From positions 62,001 through 126,000 of the forward strand of contig JAKSJD010000004.1 of assembly GCA_024398435.1 (NCBI GenBank): a DNA stretch of 64,000 bases, given 5' to 3'. The translations under genes and the position numbers were made by a program. Below the pieces are notes generated by a model. The model was not told the DNA's origin, did no database searches, and was given only the letters and a program-made list of their open reading frames with translations. Shown piece after piece: positions 35,010 to 44,547 of this stretch. How positions within the stretch are numbered: position 1 is the first letter of the stretch; the number at the start of each line of letters is the position of its first letter. The stretch is from Bacteroidaceae bacterium (GTDB taxonomy: Bacteria; Bacteroidota; Bacteroidia; Bacteroidales; Bacteroidaceae).

Positions 35010-35789
35010 TAGGTTGAGATAGTGGAAGTTGTGTTGATGGCGTTTGTTCTCTGGAGGTAAAGTCATGTAGTCGCCATATTCAATTGTCAGATATTCGTCT
35101 GGTTGTTCCACTCCCTTCAGTATCATTCCCTCAAACTCGATATCTGTAGGATTGCCAAACACACTTCTTGGCATAAAGCGTGTTTGAGCATTGTAATGTT
35201 CCGACATGAAGTGGCTTTCGTCATATTCGCATTCCGTCATTATCCGCTTCAACTTCTTCTGAACATACTCTCTCGTAAATAGTTTCTGCCACATGAGCGG
35301 AATCCAACTCGACGGACCTTTTCCATGCTTGTAAGGGTCGCGATACATGAAATAGATTGCCTTTCGCCAGAATAGGAACTTGCGGAAGTGCCACCATCTG
35401 GCTATTTTTCCTTCGGGAACTCCATCAAGTGGGAAAACATCAATGAACACACCACCATCAAGTTTGCGGTAAAGTTTCTCAACACAAGTGGTTCGCTTAT
35501 CCTGAACCTTTCCATAAGGCAGAGGATAGTCACTATCATATTCGGGACATACGAATTCGAGATAATCTGGCAACCATTCCTTGCTGTGCTTTATCAGGAG
35601 TTCATAATCCTTGCGAGGCATTCCGATATCAATATCATCATCCCAAGGAATGAAGCCCTTGTGGCGAACAGCTCCAAGCATTGTACCTGAAACAAGGAAG
35701 TATCTCAAGCCATACTTTGCGAACACTTTGTCCACCTCTTCCAAGTTGTTTGCCAGATAATTCTGTAATTCTCTTATATCGTATTCCAT
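34968..35789 (-). CDS. LicD family phosphotransferase
   Basis: This 273-residue protein has the nucleotidyltransferase-fold LicD motif: YFLVSGTMLGAVRHKGFIPW followed by the DDDIDIG acidic triad. LicD enzymes attach phosphocholine or polyol phosphate from a CDP-carrier to glycans. The frame is open to 35861, but this would overlap the upstream gene; MEYDIRE at 35789 is the usual LicD start and leaves a 28-base gap. It is the last gene of the cluster beginning at 39071. The 3' end is antisense to the end of the glycerophosphotransferase gene. Confidence 0.88.
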   Translation of the reverse strand: MEYDIRELQNYLANNLEEVDKVFAKYGLRYFLVSGTMLGAVRHKGFIPWDDDIDIGMPRKDYELLIKHSKEWLPDYLEFVCPEYDSDYPLPYGKVQDKRTTCVEKLYRKLDGGVFIDVFPLDGVPEGKIARWWHFRKFLFWRKAIYFMYRDPYKHGKGPSSWIPLMWQKLFTREYVQKKLKRIMTECEYDESHFMSEHYNAQTRFMPRSVFGNPTDIEFEGMILKGVEQPDEYLTIEYGDYMTLPPENKRHQHNFHYLNLSMPYAEFYASDKV

Positions 35790-35817
35790 GTTTTCCTTAT
35801 TTCTTTTGTCCGACTCC

Positions 35818-36810
35818 TTACTCTTTTTCCCAGCAAACAGCTTTTTTCGTATAGTATCCACTTGCCAAACGAGCTGATATTTCTGTGGCTTTTTGTCTCA
35901 TTTCATTATATTGCTCATGAGAGAGAGAAGCGAGTTTTTCGTCGATTTCATCGAGATTATTGATGGTCAATCCACATTTTTCCCTTTCGATGAATGGAGC
36001 CAATGCCGCTTTCTTCCAGATGATAACCGGAATGCCACAACGAAGGTAGAAGGAAGTTTTGTGAGGATTGTTGAATTTTAGGTATTCACCCCAATTTCCA
36101 CTGCATCCGTTCATTGAGTTTCCGTCCCAAACAAGTCCGAAATCACCTTCCGTAACCGATAGGAGTTCGTCGGGTGTGAACATTCCGTTGAAATGGATGT
36201 GTTGCCAATTGGTCGCACGTTCATTGTCGAAACCCTTGCCATAAAGTTCGAGTTTCCACTGGTGAATATGCTCATCGAGAGAATAGAGGAAAGGGTTTCG
36301 GCCAGGGCCCAACCCTCCTGCATAAACTACTGTGTATGGATTGTGAGGGGTTTCGTAAGTGGCTGGAGTGGCAGCGGACAGATAGTCAAAGATTTCCAAG
36401 CAGGTAAGGGATGATTTGCACCCATTCTGCTCGAGGAAATGCTTCATACTTTCGTTGTGAACGATTATGCGGTCGGATTGGTTCAATTGCTTGATTTCCG
36501 TCTTGACCGTCATTTTTTTCTTGCGGAAACATCTGAGGTCGTGGATGAGAGTCACAACTTTTGCTCCCTTCATGTGAGCAACAATACAAGTGGGAACAAA
36601 GAATTTCTTGTATGGGTATTGCAGGAAGAGAGTGTCGCCTCGTTTTAGTTTCCAGAGTGCAATGAAGAGAACAGCCAGTTTCAGCATGAAATGGGCAAAG
36701 CCTGTGGATTTGTGGCATTCGGGTGCAATATTTGCAAAGCCCATTCCTTCCACAATTTCATTTATGTCCTCTTTGGGTTTGTACGAATATAGTTTTACGT
36801 GATAATTCAT
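35818..36810 (-). CDS. Galactofuranosyltransferase-like glycosyltransferase
   Basis: This 330-residue GT-B protein has GDTLFLQYPYKKFF and VVTLIHDLRCFR, blocks typical of bacterial galactofuranosyltransferase-like enzymes, and YAGGLGPGRNPFLYSL in the donor domain. EYLKFNNPHKTSFYLRCGIP is the C-terminal acceptor/donor block (ending GIPVI). The frame is open to 36867, but the ATG at 36810 overlaps the upstream stop as ATGA, a clear coupling signal. It is part of the surface-glycan operon. Confidence 0.82.
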   Translation of the reverse strand: MNYHVKLYSYKPKEDINEIVEGMGFANIAPECHKSTGFAHFMLKLAVLFIALWKLKRGDTLFLQYPYKKFFVPTCIVAHMKGAKVVTLIHDLRCFRKKKMTVKTEIKQLNQSDRIIVHNESMKHFLEQNGCKSSLTCLEIFDYLSAATPATYETPHNPYTVVYAGGLGPGRNPFLYSLDEHIHQWKLELYGKGFDNERATNWQHIHFNGMFTPDELLSVTEGDFGLVWDGNSMNGCSGNWGEYLKFNNPHKTSFYLRCGIPVIIWKKAALAPFIEREKCGLTINNLDEIDEKLASLSHEQYNEMRQKATEISARLASGYYTKKAVCWEKE

Positions 36811-38594
36811 TTTGCTTTTGTGTGATTCTGTTTGAATTTCTTGGTGAATGCCTTTCTTTTTCGCCAAGCTTCATCGTGCTTTGTCTTGGTTTGGATGGCC
36901 TTTGCAACGAATTCTTCCACATTGATGTTCCGTGCCGAAGCATATTCGCGTGCTACAAACTCAAACAATTCCATATTGCCAGTGAAGCGGGTAAGGTTTT
37001 CCAATAGTTGGTTTATGCCGATTTCATCGATGGAATCGTAGAAATCCATACGATTTATGTCGATGACGGAGAATCGGTATTTGCCTGTTTCGTCGCGATG
37101 ATAAAGCACATTCGTTGAGTTGAGGTCGTGGTGGAGAATGCCTTTTTCGTGCAGTTCAGCCACAAACTGTGCAAATGCTTTGGCCAGTTCTTTGTCCCAT
37201 CCGTCTTCTTTTTTCAGGAGTTGCTGGATAGGAGGATTGTTGTCAACAGCCGAAATGTAGTAGCCTTGCAGGAAAAGGCCGCATTTCTTTATGTTTTCGA
37301 ACGCAATTGGCTGAGGAGTGTCGATTCCCCTTTCTATGAGTTGCTTTGCATTCTCGAATGCTCTTTCTGCCTTGCTCTTGCGGAAGAATGTGTAGGCAAT
37401 CCGTTGCCAAGGGTTGGCTCGCTTGAATTGCTTCACCACAATACTGCCATTTGGCGCATTGATGATTTTGATTTTGTTACGCTTTGTATATACGAAATCC
37501 CCGATTTCATCGAACATTTCCTCGATTGCCTTTCCCTTTATGCTCTTTGTTTTTCGTTCGTAAAGATGGCGACCGATGAGATAGTTCCATGCGTTTTGAG
37601 CATTTTTCATCGAGTGGCAAGGGCCGATAGTCACGTTTTGCTTCGTGGCTTCGGGGTTGAGTCGGTCGCAAAGGCGGGCAATGTATTCAAACATATTGTA
37701 CTCGTCGAGCACCATGTTTTTTGCCAATTTCAACGATTTCATCGAGGTTTCGTAGCGATTTTCGCTTATTGCCTTATCGATGATGGCCACGGCTGAGGCA
37801 AAGTCGTTAATGTTGATTCGGGCGTATGATTCGCTTGGGAAATAATCTTCGAGATTGGTGCAGCCAAAGTAGAAAGGATAGGTTTCGGCCAAGAAGCAAT
37901 CGCTTATCTTTTCTGTCCAATAGTAAGGTTCGCTGCTGTTCTCGATTACGATGTGGTATTTGTAGTTGGCAAGTACATCCCACTTGTCTTCAAATCCGTT
38001 CACTCCTCGGCCAAAAACATCGATGGAATCGCCATAATAGAGCTTTAGTTTCTCTACAAAGCGGATTCTGTCCAAGTGGCCTTGGGTGAAAGCCTTATCA
38101 CTTGTGATTACGGAAATGAGCTTTTCTTTCCGTGGGGTTGGTGCTTCACGAAGAGTGTCGTAATCGAGTGTGAACTCGTGTTTTCCGTCTGGATTTCGCT
38201 TGAACCCTACAAACCAAGGCAGGACACAAGGGCCGAAATGCTTTCCTTCGACGATTTCCTCCTCTTTTGGCAATTGGGAGAGAGGCAGATTCTTCAGTTT
38301 TTTGGGCAGTTGGGTGGTGTGAATCAATCCAAATTGCCTTGTATAGCTTTCGGGATAGACAAGAACCGATTCGGGTTCGGTTGTGAGAAGTATGGTGTTT
38401 TCCGGTGCCACTCGGCAGGTGGTTGGCTTTCTTGTGCCCTTTCCCTGCACTACCCAGAAGTCGGCTTCTTCCGTTTCTTCATCAATATAGAATCGGTATC
38501 TGCCGTCGAGACTTGTCAGTTGATGACCTTTTGTCTGGCGGTAGAAAATCTTTCCGGCATTCTTTCTGTATGGAGTGAACTTAACCTTCAACAT
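36807..38594 (-). CDS. Fusion of GT10 fucosyltransferase-like domain and LPS (Kdo/WaaP-type) kinase
   Basis: This 595-residue protein joins two enzymes. Residues about 1-345 match GT10 (alpha-1,3-fucosyltransferase fold): VFGRGVNGFEDKWDVLANYK, HIVIENSSEPYYWTEKISDC and FYFGCTNLEDYFP. Residues about 375-595 form a protein-kinase-like domain of the InaA/WaaP/Kdo kinase group: VVKQFKRAN (Lys), ELHEKGILHHDLNSTNVL (catalytic loop, about 485-500) and VIDINRMDF (metal loop). It should add fucose or a similar sugar and phosphorylate lipopolysaccharide inner core. The order in one chain suggests channelled modification. It is coupled to the next gene by ATGA. Confidence 0.82.
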   Translation of the reverse strand: MLKVKFTPYRKNAGKIFYRQTKGHQLTSLDGRYRFYIDEETEEADFWVVQGKGTRKPTTCRVAPENTILLTTEPESVLVYPESYTRQFGLIHTTQLPKKLKNLPLSQLPKEEEIVEGKHFGPCVLPWFVGFKRNPDGKHEFTLDYDTLREAPTPRKEKLISVITSDKAFTQGHLDRIRFVEKLKLYYGDSIDVFGRGVNGFEDKWDVLANYKYHIVIENSSEPYYWTEKISDCFLAETYPFYFGCTNLEDYFPSESYARININDFASAVAIIDKAISENRYETSMKSLKLAKNMVLDEYNMFEYIARLCDRLNPEATKQNVTIGPCHSMKNAQNAWNYLIGRHLYERKTKSIKGKAIEEMFDEIGDFVYTKRNKIKIINAPNGSIVVKQFKRANPWQRIAYTFFRKSKAERAFENAKQLIERGIDTPQPIAFENIKKCGLFLQGYYISAVDNNPPIQQLLKKEDGWDKELAKAFAQFVAELHEKGILHHDLNSTNVLYHRDETGKYRFSVIDINRMDFYDSIDEIGINQLLENLTRFTGNMELFEFVAREYASARNINVEEFVAKAIQTKTKHDEAWRKRKAFTKKFKQNHTKAK

Positions 38595-38669
38595 GTCTTT
38601 ATTTTGTTATCGACTATAATTCATCAAATCTCCATTTTGTGAGATTCAGAGGGGGTTATTATCCATTCG

Positions 38670-39071
38670 TTATTTAGCCACTCGACTCTTCAGGTCGGTC
38701 GACGAAATGCCTTCGGTTCGAGGAAGTGTGACCACCTCGATTCCACGTTCTTCGGCTATTTTCAATGCGCGTTGGAAGGCTTCGTTGTTTTGGTCAGGGC
38801 CCTTTGCCAGAATGTCGAAATCGAGCAAACCGACAATTTCGTCCGAACTGTTGTAGGTCACAACTTCATCGACCCAACGAATGGCTCCAACCATGTAGCA
38901 TCGCTCTTCGGTGGAGCAAACCAGATGGGCTCCTGGCTTATACTTTTCCACCATTTCCGAGTTTTGCACGGCCACAATCAGATAGTCGCCCAAAGCCTTT
39001 GCCTTGCGAAAGAGTTCTACGTGTCCCATATGGAGCAAGTCGAACACACCTATTGTCAATACCTTCTTCAT
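38670..39071 (-). CDS. TagD-like nucleotidyltransferase (glycerol-3-phosphate cytidylyltransferase type)
   Basis: This 133-residue enzyme of the HxGH superfamily has VLTIGVFDLLHMGHVELFR (HMGH intact), the RCYMVGAIRWVDEV block and GISSTDLKSR (the ISTT-K-like second motif). It transfers CMP or AMP to a phospho-sugar or polyol phosphate. In this cluster, with LicD and a glycerophosphotransferase nearby, CDP-glycerol or a related carrier is the likeliest product (inference). The frame is open to 39125, but the promoter at 39095-39125 places the start at 39071. Confidence 0.85.
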   Translation of the reverse strand: MKKVLTIGVFDLLHMGHVELFRKAKALGDYLIVAVQNSEMVEKYKPGAHLVCSTEERCYMVGAIRWVDEVVTYNSSDEIVGLLDFDILAKGPDQNNEAFQRALKIAEERGIEVVTLPRTEGISSTDLKSRVAK

Positions 39072-39094
39072 TGTTTTTGATTCTATCAAAGGTG

Positions 39095-39125
39095 CAAATA
39101 TAGTCAAAAAACATTTAATAACCAA
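39095..39125 (-). promoter_or_regulatory. Promoter of the minus-strand surface-glycan operon
   Basis: On the minus strand TTG (39123-39125), a 20-base spacer and TATATTTG (39095-39102) match the consensus and lie 23 bases ahead of the ATG at 39071. Confidence 0.65.
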
Positions 39126-39261
39126 AAAAACAAGGAAAATCTAAGTGGGAAGGTTCGTTTTTGACCAAAATCGAATGGATAAATCCCTTTCATAGCCATA
39201 AACATTTGTCTGTTTCTTTGGCTCTATTTTATGTTTTCGATAGGAACAAAAGTAAAATACA

Positions 39262-39327
39262 GTACATAATTAATATTAATAATGTGCATAATTAATAATA
39301 ATATTGTGCATAATTATTAATAATATT
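39262..39327 (+). repeat. 22-base tandem array B (three units)
   Basis: GTRCATAATTA starts at 39262, 39284 and 39306, exactly 22 bases apart; the rest of each unit is AT-rich (TTAATATTAATAAT-like). The array lies upstream of the promoter of the surface-glycan operon and downstream of the PH-domain gene, within a 325-base gap with no gene. The sequence differs from arrays A and C, but the period is the same. Confidence 0.85.
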
Positions 39328-39396
39328 GACATGATTTTAGTTTTGAAACTGGAAGAAATAGGTTTTGGAACAAGAGAAAAATGGTTTTGGAGCCTT

Positions 39397-39792
39397 TTAT
39401 TCTTTGTTTCTGATCTTCGAGATTGCAGCAATGAAATCGTCAATATTTTTAGGTGTAATCGTTTCAATTCGGCCGTTGGCACATGTGATGAATATGTAGG
39501 ATTTGAGAGTGTGGCCGCCAATTCGAAGGCGGTTAATCCGCTCGATTCGTAAAATGGAAGAAATTTCAATTCGTTTCTCTGGCATAAGTCGTCCGCGATG
39601 AATGGTGAGGATTCCATCGGCAATTCGATATTCGGTATGGATGATTTGCTCAATCACCACACACATCAAGAAAAGTGTAATGGCAATCATCAAACCATTT
39701 GTGTGCCACATGAAATAAATGGCAAGAGCAAGGAGAAGTACAAGCAATATGATGCTGCTTATTTGTATGCGGGATTGGAATGTCTGAGGCAT
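39397..39792 (-). CDS. PH-like domain membrane protein
   Basis: This 131-residue protein has two hydrophobic segments (about 11-28 and 31-48) and a C-terminal beta-rich domain (EYRIADGILTIHRGRLMPEK, IRIERINRL, SYIFITCANGRIETI) that resembles bacterial PH-like domains. The function is unknown. It follows the carboxypeptidase gene by 10 bases, so it is the last gene of the operon starting at the tdk or macroglobulin gene. Confidence 0.72.
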   Translation of the reverse strand: MPQTFQSRIQISSIILLVLLLALAIYFMWHTNGLMIAITLFLMCVVIEQIIHTEYRIADGILTIHRGRLMPEKRIEISSILRIERINRLRIGGHTLKSYIFITCANGRIETITPKNIDDFIAAISKIRNKE

Positions 39793-39802
39793 TGTGATAA
39801 GC

Positions 39803-41077
39803 TTATTTTTCTGTGAGAGTGATACAAATACGGTCTTGAAGCGAACGCCCTTCGGCTGATTTTTTCAAGCTGTTGCAGATAATGGAGAATGCAACGAGAT
39901 GGCCGTTTGGAGCTGTAAGATAACCTGCCAAAGAACTGACGCCAGTGACTGAACCCGTCTTGGCATGAACATTGTTGGCAGCCGAAGTGGAACGCATGCG
40001 ATTGGTGAGAGTTCCGTCGACTCCTGCAATTGGGAGAGAATGGTAGAGAGGACCGAAAATCTTCTCGTTGTTGTAGGCATACCGAAGCATTGCAACCTCA
40101 ACACTTGGGGTAACATAATCATAGAGCGAAAGTCCACTTCCATCCACTATTTCAGCATAATCGGCTGAAGCTCCCGTCTTGGCTATTGTGGCCGACACTC
40201 GAGAGGCACAATCTTTCCAACTGACATTTTTGCCAGCGATGGCTCCAATCTGATAAAACATGGATTCGGCATAGAGATTATCGCTGTTCTTCATCATGCG
40301 AGGAAGTACTTCATCAATTCGGTGGACGAGTGTTCCGATGAGTTGAGTGTTATCGGAAAAATGCATTGGAAGAATGCCTGTTCCTGCCACTGAAATACTG
40401 TCGGCATTGAGGCAAACGGCCAATTGCTGAAGGAAATATCGGGTAGGATTGTAGCGATTGATGCGTTCGGGAGTACTTTCATAGTTGTGGCCACTGAGGC
40501 TCAGGGGTGTGAGATAAGGTTGCTCATCGTCCCAACACCAACCATTTCCCAGTGCAAGCGTGTCCTTCATGCTCACATCAGCTATCAAGTTGCCATTGAT
40601 TCGCCTTATACCTTTATTATATATAAGTTGGGAAATTTGCTTGAGATGAGCCGTCTCAATCATAGGGTCGAAGTCGCCAACCACATAAAGATTGCCGTTG
40701 AGAGACGTCACTCCAAGCGAATCGGTATCAATTGTTCCGTCGATATAGATGGAAGTAGTATATTCGTGAGCAGCACCAAGAAGGTCGAGGGCAGTGATGG
40801 CCGTAAGAACCTTTTCGGTAGATGCAGGTCGCATCATCTTATGCTGATTGTAGGCAAAGAGCAAGGAATCGGAAGTCAGGTCGTAAATGCTGATTCCGGC
40901 ATAATACGAACTTCGGTCAACATCTTCCGTAATGGCTGCCAATCGTTGGCCAATCGTATCTTCCCAACGTACGGGAATAGAGTCGGTTTCCCCGATGGAA
41001 TCGGCAATTTCCTGACTAAAACCATACGAACTGACCAGTAAGGCAACGGCTGAAATTATAGTGCGATGTAGAATCAT
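39803..41077 (-). CDS. dacB: D-alanyl-D-alanine carboxypeptidase/endopeptidase (PBP4 family)
   Basis: This 424-residue periplasmic enzyme has a signal peptide (about 1-21, ending YGFSQ) and the three penicillin-binding motifs: SxxK as STEK (Ser 86), SDN in NSDNLYAES and KTG in HAKTGSVTG. The large insertion between the first two motifs is typical of PBP4/DacB (S13 peptidases). It trims or cuts peptidoglycan crosslinks. Its start codon overlaps the tdk stop as ATGA. Confidence 0.92.
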   Translation of the reverse strand: MILHRTIISAVALLVSSYGFSQEIADSIGETDSIPVRWEDTIGQRLAAITEDVDRSSYYAGISIYDLTSDSLLFAYNQHKMMRPASTEKVLTAITALDLLGAAHEYTTSIYIDGTIDTDSLGVTSLNGNLYVVGDFDPMIETAHLKQISQLIYNKGIRRINGNLIADVSMKDTLALGNGWCWDDEQPYLTPLSLSGHNYESTPERINRYNPTRYFLQQLAVCLNADSISVAGTGILPMHFSDNTQLIGTLVHRIDEVLPRMMKNSDNLYAESMFYQIGAIAGKNVSWKDCASRVSATIAKTGASADYAEIVDGSGLSLYDYVTPSVEVAMLRYAYNNEKIFGPLYHSLPIAGVDGTLTNRMRSTSAANNVHAKTGSVTGVSSLAGYLTAPNGHLVAFSIICNSLKKSAEGRSLQDRICITLTEK

Positions 41078-41694
41078 TTTTGCTCTTCTGTTTCGGTTGA
41101 GTTTTCGGCTTCAGCTTCGGCAAGTGCCTTTTGATAACAATCTCGGCAAAGAGGTTCGTATTCGTTCATTTCGCCAAGAAGAACTCGCTTCTCATTCTGC
41201 ACTTTTCGGTGGGAAACGTATGCTTGCGAACCACAACGAACACATATTGCATGTACTTTAGTAACATCATCGGCAATCGCACAAAGTGCTGGCATTGGGC
41301 CGAAAGGCACTCCTCGGAAGTCCATATCCAATCCGGCAGCAATCACTCTCACCCCTCTTCGAGCCAATTCGTTGCACACTTCCACGAGGTTTTCGTCGAA
41401 GAATTGGGCTTCGTCAATGCCGATCACATCACACTCGCTACCAAGCAAAAGGATACTTGATGAGTTGTCGACTGGAGTGGAAGGAATACTGATTCCCTCA
41501 TGTGTCACCACATCATCATCTGAATATCGGGTATCGATGGCTGGCTTGAATATTTCAACAGTTTGGTGAGCAAATTGGGCGCGCTTCATTCTTCGAATGA
41601 GTTCTTCCGTCTTTCCGGAAAACATCGAACCGCAAACCACTTCAATGCGTCCCATCCTTACTTTTTCTCCGTTTCTAAAATCTATTTCTGACAT
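41074..41694 (-). CDS. tdk: Thymidine kinase
   Basis: This 206-residue type II thymidine kinase phosphorylates thymidine. [10 protein letters not shown] is the P-loop (about 22-31), [11 protein letters not shown] holds the metal-binding Asp and catalytic Glu, and CVRCG plus CRDC bind the structural zinc. An internal start (MGRIEV, 13 residues later) is possible, but the N-terminal extension is common in this family. It is coupled to dacB by an ATGA overlap. Confidence 0.95.
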   Translation of the reverse strand: MSEIDFRNGEKVRMGRIEVVCGSMFSGKTEELIRRMKRAQFAHQTVEIFKPAIDTRYSDDDVVTHEGISIPSTPVDNSSSILLLGSECDVIGIDEAQFFDENLVEVCNELARRGVRVIAAGLDMDFRGVPFGPMPALCAIADDVTKVHAICVRCGSQAYVSHRKVQNEKRVLLGEMNEYEPLCRDCYQKALAEAEAENSTETEEQK

Positions 41695-41746
41695 ATATTG
41701 CTTTGTTTTTTTGTTCGTCTAAATATCAATCAAAATATAAACATCA

Positions 41747-44524
41747 TCATTGTTCGCCTATCAGGAATTCCCCATGCTTGCTGATTCCTTCGGATGAAAT
41801 ATCGAGAAGCTTGCAAACGGAATTGTTGTAGAACTCAATGATTGCCCGACCATAGTTGTTGGTTGTGAGGTTTGGATTCCAATAGAGAGTGCGTCTGTAG
41901 TCCTTCACTTGTGGGAGAGAGGCCTTGCTGTAGTCGGGATTGTAGCTCTCGATTGGCTTGTTGAATCCTGGGAACTTGTATTCTCGTCCGAGGGTTCGTT
42001 GGGTTGAGTCGTTACTGTTGGTAACTATATTTAAATATGTGTCGACTCCAAAAGTTGTATTTCCAGCACTTCTTCGGTCGAGATGATAATGCTCGAAAGA
42101 TGTTGGGCGAAGAGGTGCATCGCTTACGACATCCACTCGCTTTAGTATTGGCAGGAAACTGTTCTGGCTCATCTTAAGGCCGAGGTTGTTGACCTTGAAG
42201 TTGATGCTTGGTATGATTGCTTCCGAGTTGTTAGGAGAAGTCGTATATTGATGGCGGAAGTAGCGGAAAATGAATGGATAATAGAAGTTGAAATCATAAT
42301 TTTGATTATCGAAAAGGTCGAAGCGCTGATAGAACCCTTGATCCCAAATATCATTCATCATATCGAGGAAATCGATTGAATAGACAGGTTTATCTGGTTG
42401 GCGCTTTGCATGAGGGCGCTTCTTGCTCTTGATATTCACTTGTGGAATCCATTCAGATGCATAAATGTCCTGCTGGAACTCTTCCCAAGTGAGTTTCTTG
42501 TCCTTTGATATTTCAGGAGTGTGGTTTTCGTACCAACTGTATTCCTTGAGAGACTGTGGATAGAAATAATTCTTTATGATGAAGATTCGCTTATCGTTTG
42601 AGATAAGGTCATAGTTTTTCTTTTCCTTCTTTTTCACGAACTTCGCACGAAGGGTAAGTGTTGCATAGTCGCCATAGAATGGGTCGTAGGCAAAGGAGAA
42701 ATGTCCGAGAGAGTCGGCAATCGTAACACCTCGGAACTTGAAAACATCGTCACCCTTGAGATTTGGATCCATATTGCGAAGCGAACAAGAAATCTGTAAT
42801 TGTCCTTCGTCCTTGCTGAAAAGGGCTTTTCTCAGGCGGAATGCCTGACCTAAAATTACAAGTTGTTGTTCTGGTAAATAGTCGATTGTAAAGGTTTCGG
42901 GATGGTCGACATAATGCCAATCATACCTTCTCCAACCTTGAATCATCAAGAGGAGATCGAGGGCAGTGCGATGCTTTTCATCGTTACTCTCAAAGTAGTA
43001 GTCGGGGTTTTCTACAAAACCTTTAATCTCGGATTCGAGCAAAAGGTTGGTCATAATGTTGCCAGTGGCGAAAGTTGGGTCGAGTTGGTCGGCATCACGA
43101 ACAGCCACCGAAATGGTTTGGTCTTTCAATGGTCGGCCCTTTGCGTCAGTAGCCATTATGCTAAGGCTGATTTTCTCCAAAGGTTGGTATGCTCGGTTGG
43201 CAATTCCGTCAACCAGAATCTTACCAACTGATTCATAGTTTTTATTGACGAAAAAGAGTCGATCTGCATAGATATTGCCGATTTCATCGGTGATTACGGC
43301 TTGGTTCACACCTTCTGGAAGGTCGTCGAGATAGTAGCCTTTTTCCCACTTTCCCTCTCCGTCGATTGGGAAGGTCTTAATCTTCTTGCCTCTGCAATAT
43401 ATAGATAATGTGAGTTGGCGAGGAGTTGTGAGTTGGCTCTCAACATCGAAATAGATGGCTTCTTCATCTTGCTCACAAACTAGACGCGCACCTTCTTTGA
43501 GTGCATCAGGAAGGTCGAATGTGAACTTATGTTCACCAAAGGTGAAGCGAACCTTATATTTGTTCCCATGCTTTGGAGTGAAAGAGAAGAATCCTCGGCC
43601 ACCATGATAAGGACGGATTGTATCGATTGCATCTCCGTCTTCAAGGAGGATTCCGCTTACATTGAGTCGTTCGAGTTCTTGATTGAAGGCTTCCCAAGCC
43701 ACTCGGCATTCGTGGCCTTCGAGCAGGTAACCGCCTTCAGGATAGAACTTTACGTCAAATTCGGGTGTTTTCCATTTTACTTCATAATCGCCCATCGTAA
43801 TCTTCGTTGGCATTATCTTGCGAAGATAGTTTTCGACACTGTCGGGGCGATTGTAAACAGGTACAACTCGCGAGAAGAGGTTCAGATAGTCGCGATAGTT
43901 GCGTTGCATTCCGTTTTCCAATACGGAAATTGTCTCGAATTCGTTGTCAATATGACTAACGAATTTATATTTTTGTTCATCGCCAACTTTTTGTGATTCG
44001 TATGTGGATTGTTCACCAGAAGTTATGATTTTCTCGATTTCTCCTGTAGGAACATCTCGGAGAAATGGTTCGTAACTTTCTGTTTCGGTGTTGTCCTTGC
44101 GAACTGCCCAAGAGTTGGAATGCCACGAAGGCAGTGGTTTATAGCCGAAATTGAGCATCCACTTGGTGTAGGCGCGGATTTCGTAGTAGCCACTGAAGAG
44201 TGTGTCGCAAATGGCAAACTGGCCGTTTGCCTGTCCGTTGAGGTCGAGATAGAGTTGCTGGCGTTCGCGAAGATAACCTTGTTCGTCGAGCAGTTCAACA
44301 TAGAGCACTCGGCTTAGAGGTTGTGGTGAATTATCGTCGGCCAAAACCACATAAGCCTTATACCAGATAGTGTCGCCGAGGAAGTAGCAGTTGTTGTCGA
44401 GGTGGAGATACACCTTTTCCTGCACTGGCAACACATTTTCCGGTTTATCATCTGGTGGAGTGGAAGCGATTGCTCCCACTGCCCAGACGAATGCTATGAT
44501 TAATGTTGAAATCTTTTGAATCAC
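41747..44524 (-). CDS. Large MG2 (macroglobulin-like) domain exported protein
   Basis: This is a 925-residue protein with a signal peptide (residues 1-20, AVGAIAS). EKVYLHLDNNCYFLGDTIWY at about 37-56 and the following beta-sandwich are the MG2-type domain seen in many Bacteroidota outer-membrane-linked proteins. More beta-sandwich domains follow to about residue 550. There is no TonB plug or barrel that I can see, and no thioester motif (CGEQ), so it is not a trapping macroglobulin. The C-terminal part ends in beta strands (YGRAIIEFYNNS). The role is unknown, probably in the periplasm or outer membrane. It lies 23 bases after the DUF2264 gene. Confidence 0.75.
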   Translation of the reverse strand: MIQKISTLIIAFVWAVGAIASTPPDDKPENVLPVQEKVYLHLDNNCYFLGDTIWYKAYVVLADDNSPQPLSRVLYVELLDEQGYLRERQQLYLDLNGQANGQFAICDTLFSGYYEIRAYTKWMLNFGYKPLPSWHSNSWAVRKDNTETESYEPFLRDVPTGEIEKIITSGEQSTYESQKVGDEQKYKFVSHIDNEFETISVLENGMQRNYRDYLNLFSRVVPVYNRPDSVENYLRKIMPTKITMGDYEVKWKTPEFDVKFYPEGGYLLEGHECRVAWEAFNQELERLNVSGILLEDGDAIDTIRPYHGGRGFFSFTPKHGNKYKVRFTFGEHKFTFDLPDALKEGARLVCEQDEEAIYFDVESQLTTPRQLTLSIYCRGKKIKTFPIDGEGKWEKGYYLDDLPEGVNQAVITDEIGNIYADRLFFVNKNYESVGKILVDGIANRAYQPLEKISLSIMATDAKGRPLKDQTISVAVRDADQLDPTFATGNIMTNLLLESEIKGFVENPDYYFESNDEKHRTALDLLLMIQGWRRYDWHYVDHPETFTIDYLPEQQLVILGQAFRLRKALFSKDEGQLQISCSLRNMDPNLKGDDVFKFRGVTIADSLGHFSFAYDPFYGDYATLTLRAKFVKKKEKKNYDLISNDKRIFIIKNYFYPQSLKEYSWYENHTPEISKDKKLTWEEFQQDIYASEWIPQVNIKSKKRPHAKRQPDKPVYSIDFLDMMNDIWDQGFYQRFDLFDNQNYDFNFYYPFIFRYFRHQYTTSPNNSEAIIPSINFKVNNLGLKMSQNSFLPILKRVDVVSDAPLRPTSFEHYHLDRRSAGNTTFGVDTYLNIVTNSNDSTQRTLGREYKFPGFNKPIESYNPDYSKASLPQVKDYRRTLYWNPNLTTNNYGRAIIEFYNNSVCKLLDISSEGISKHGEFLIGEQ

Positions 44525-44547
44525 TCTAATCTCTTGTTTTTATTGTT

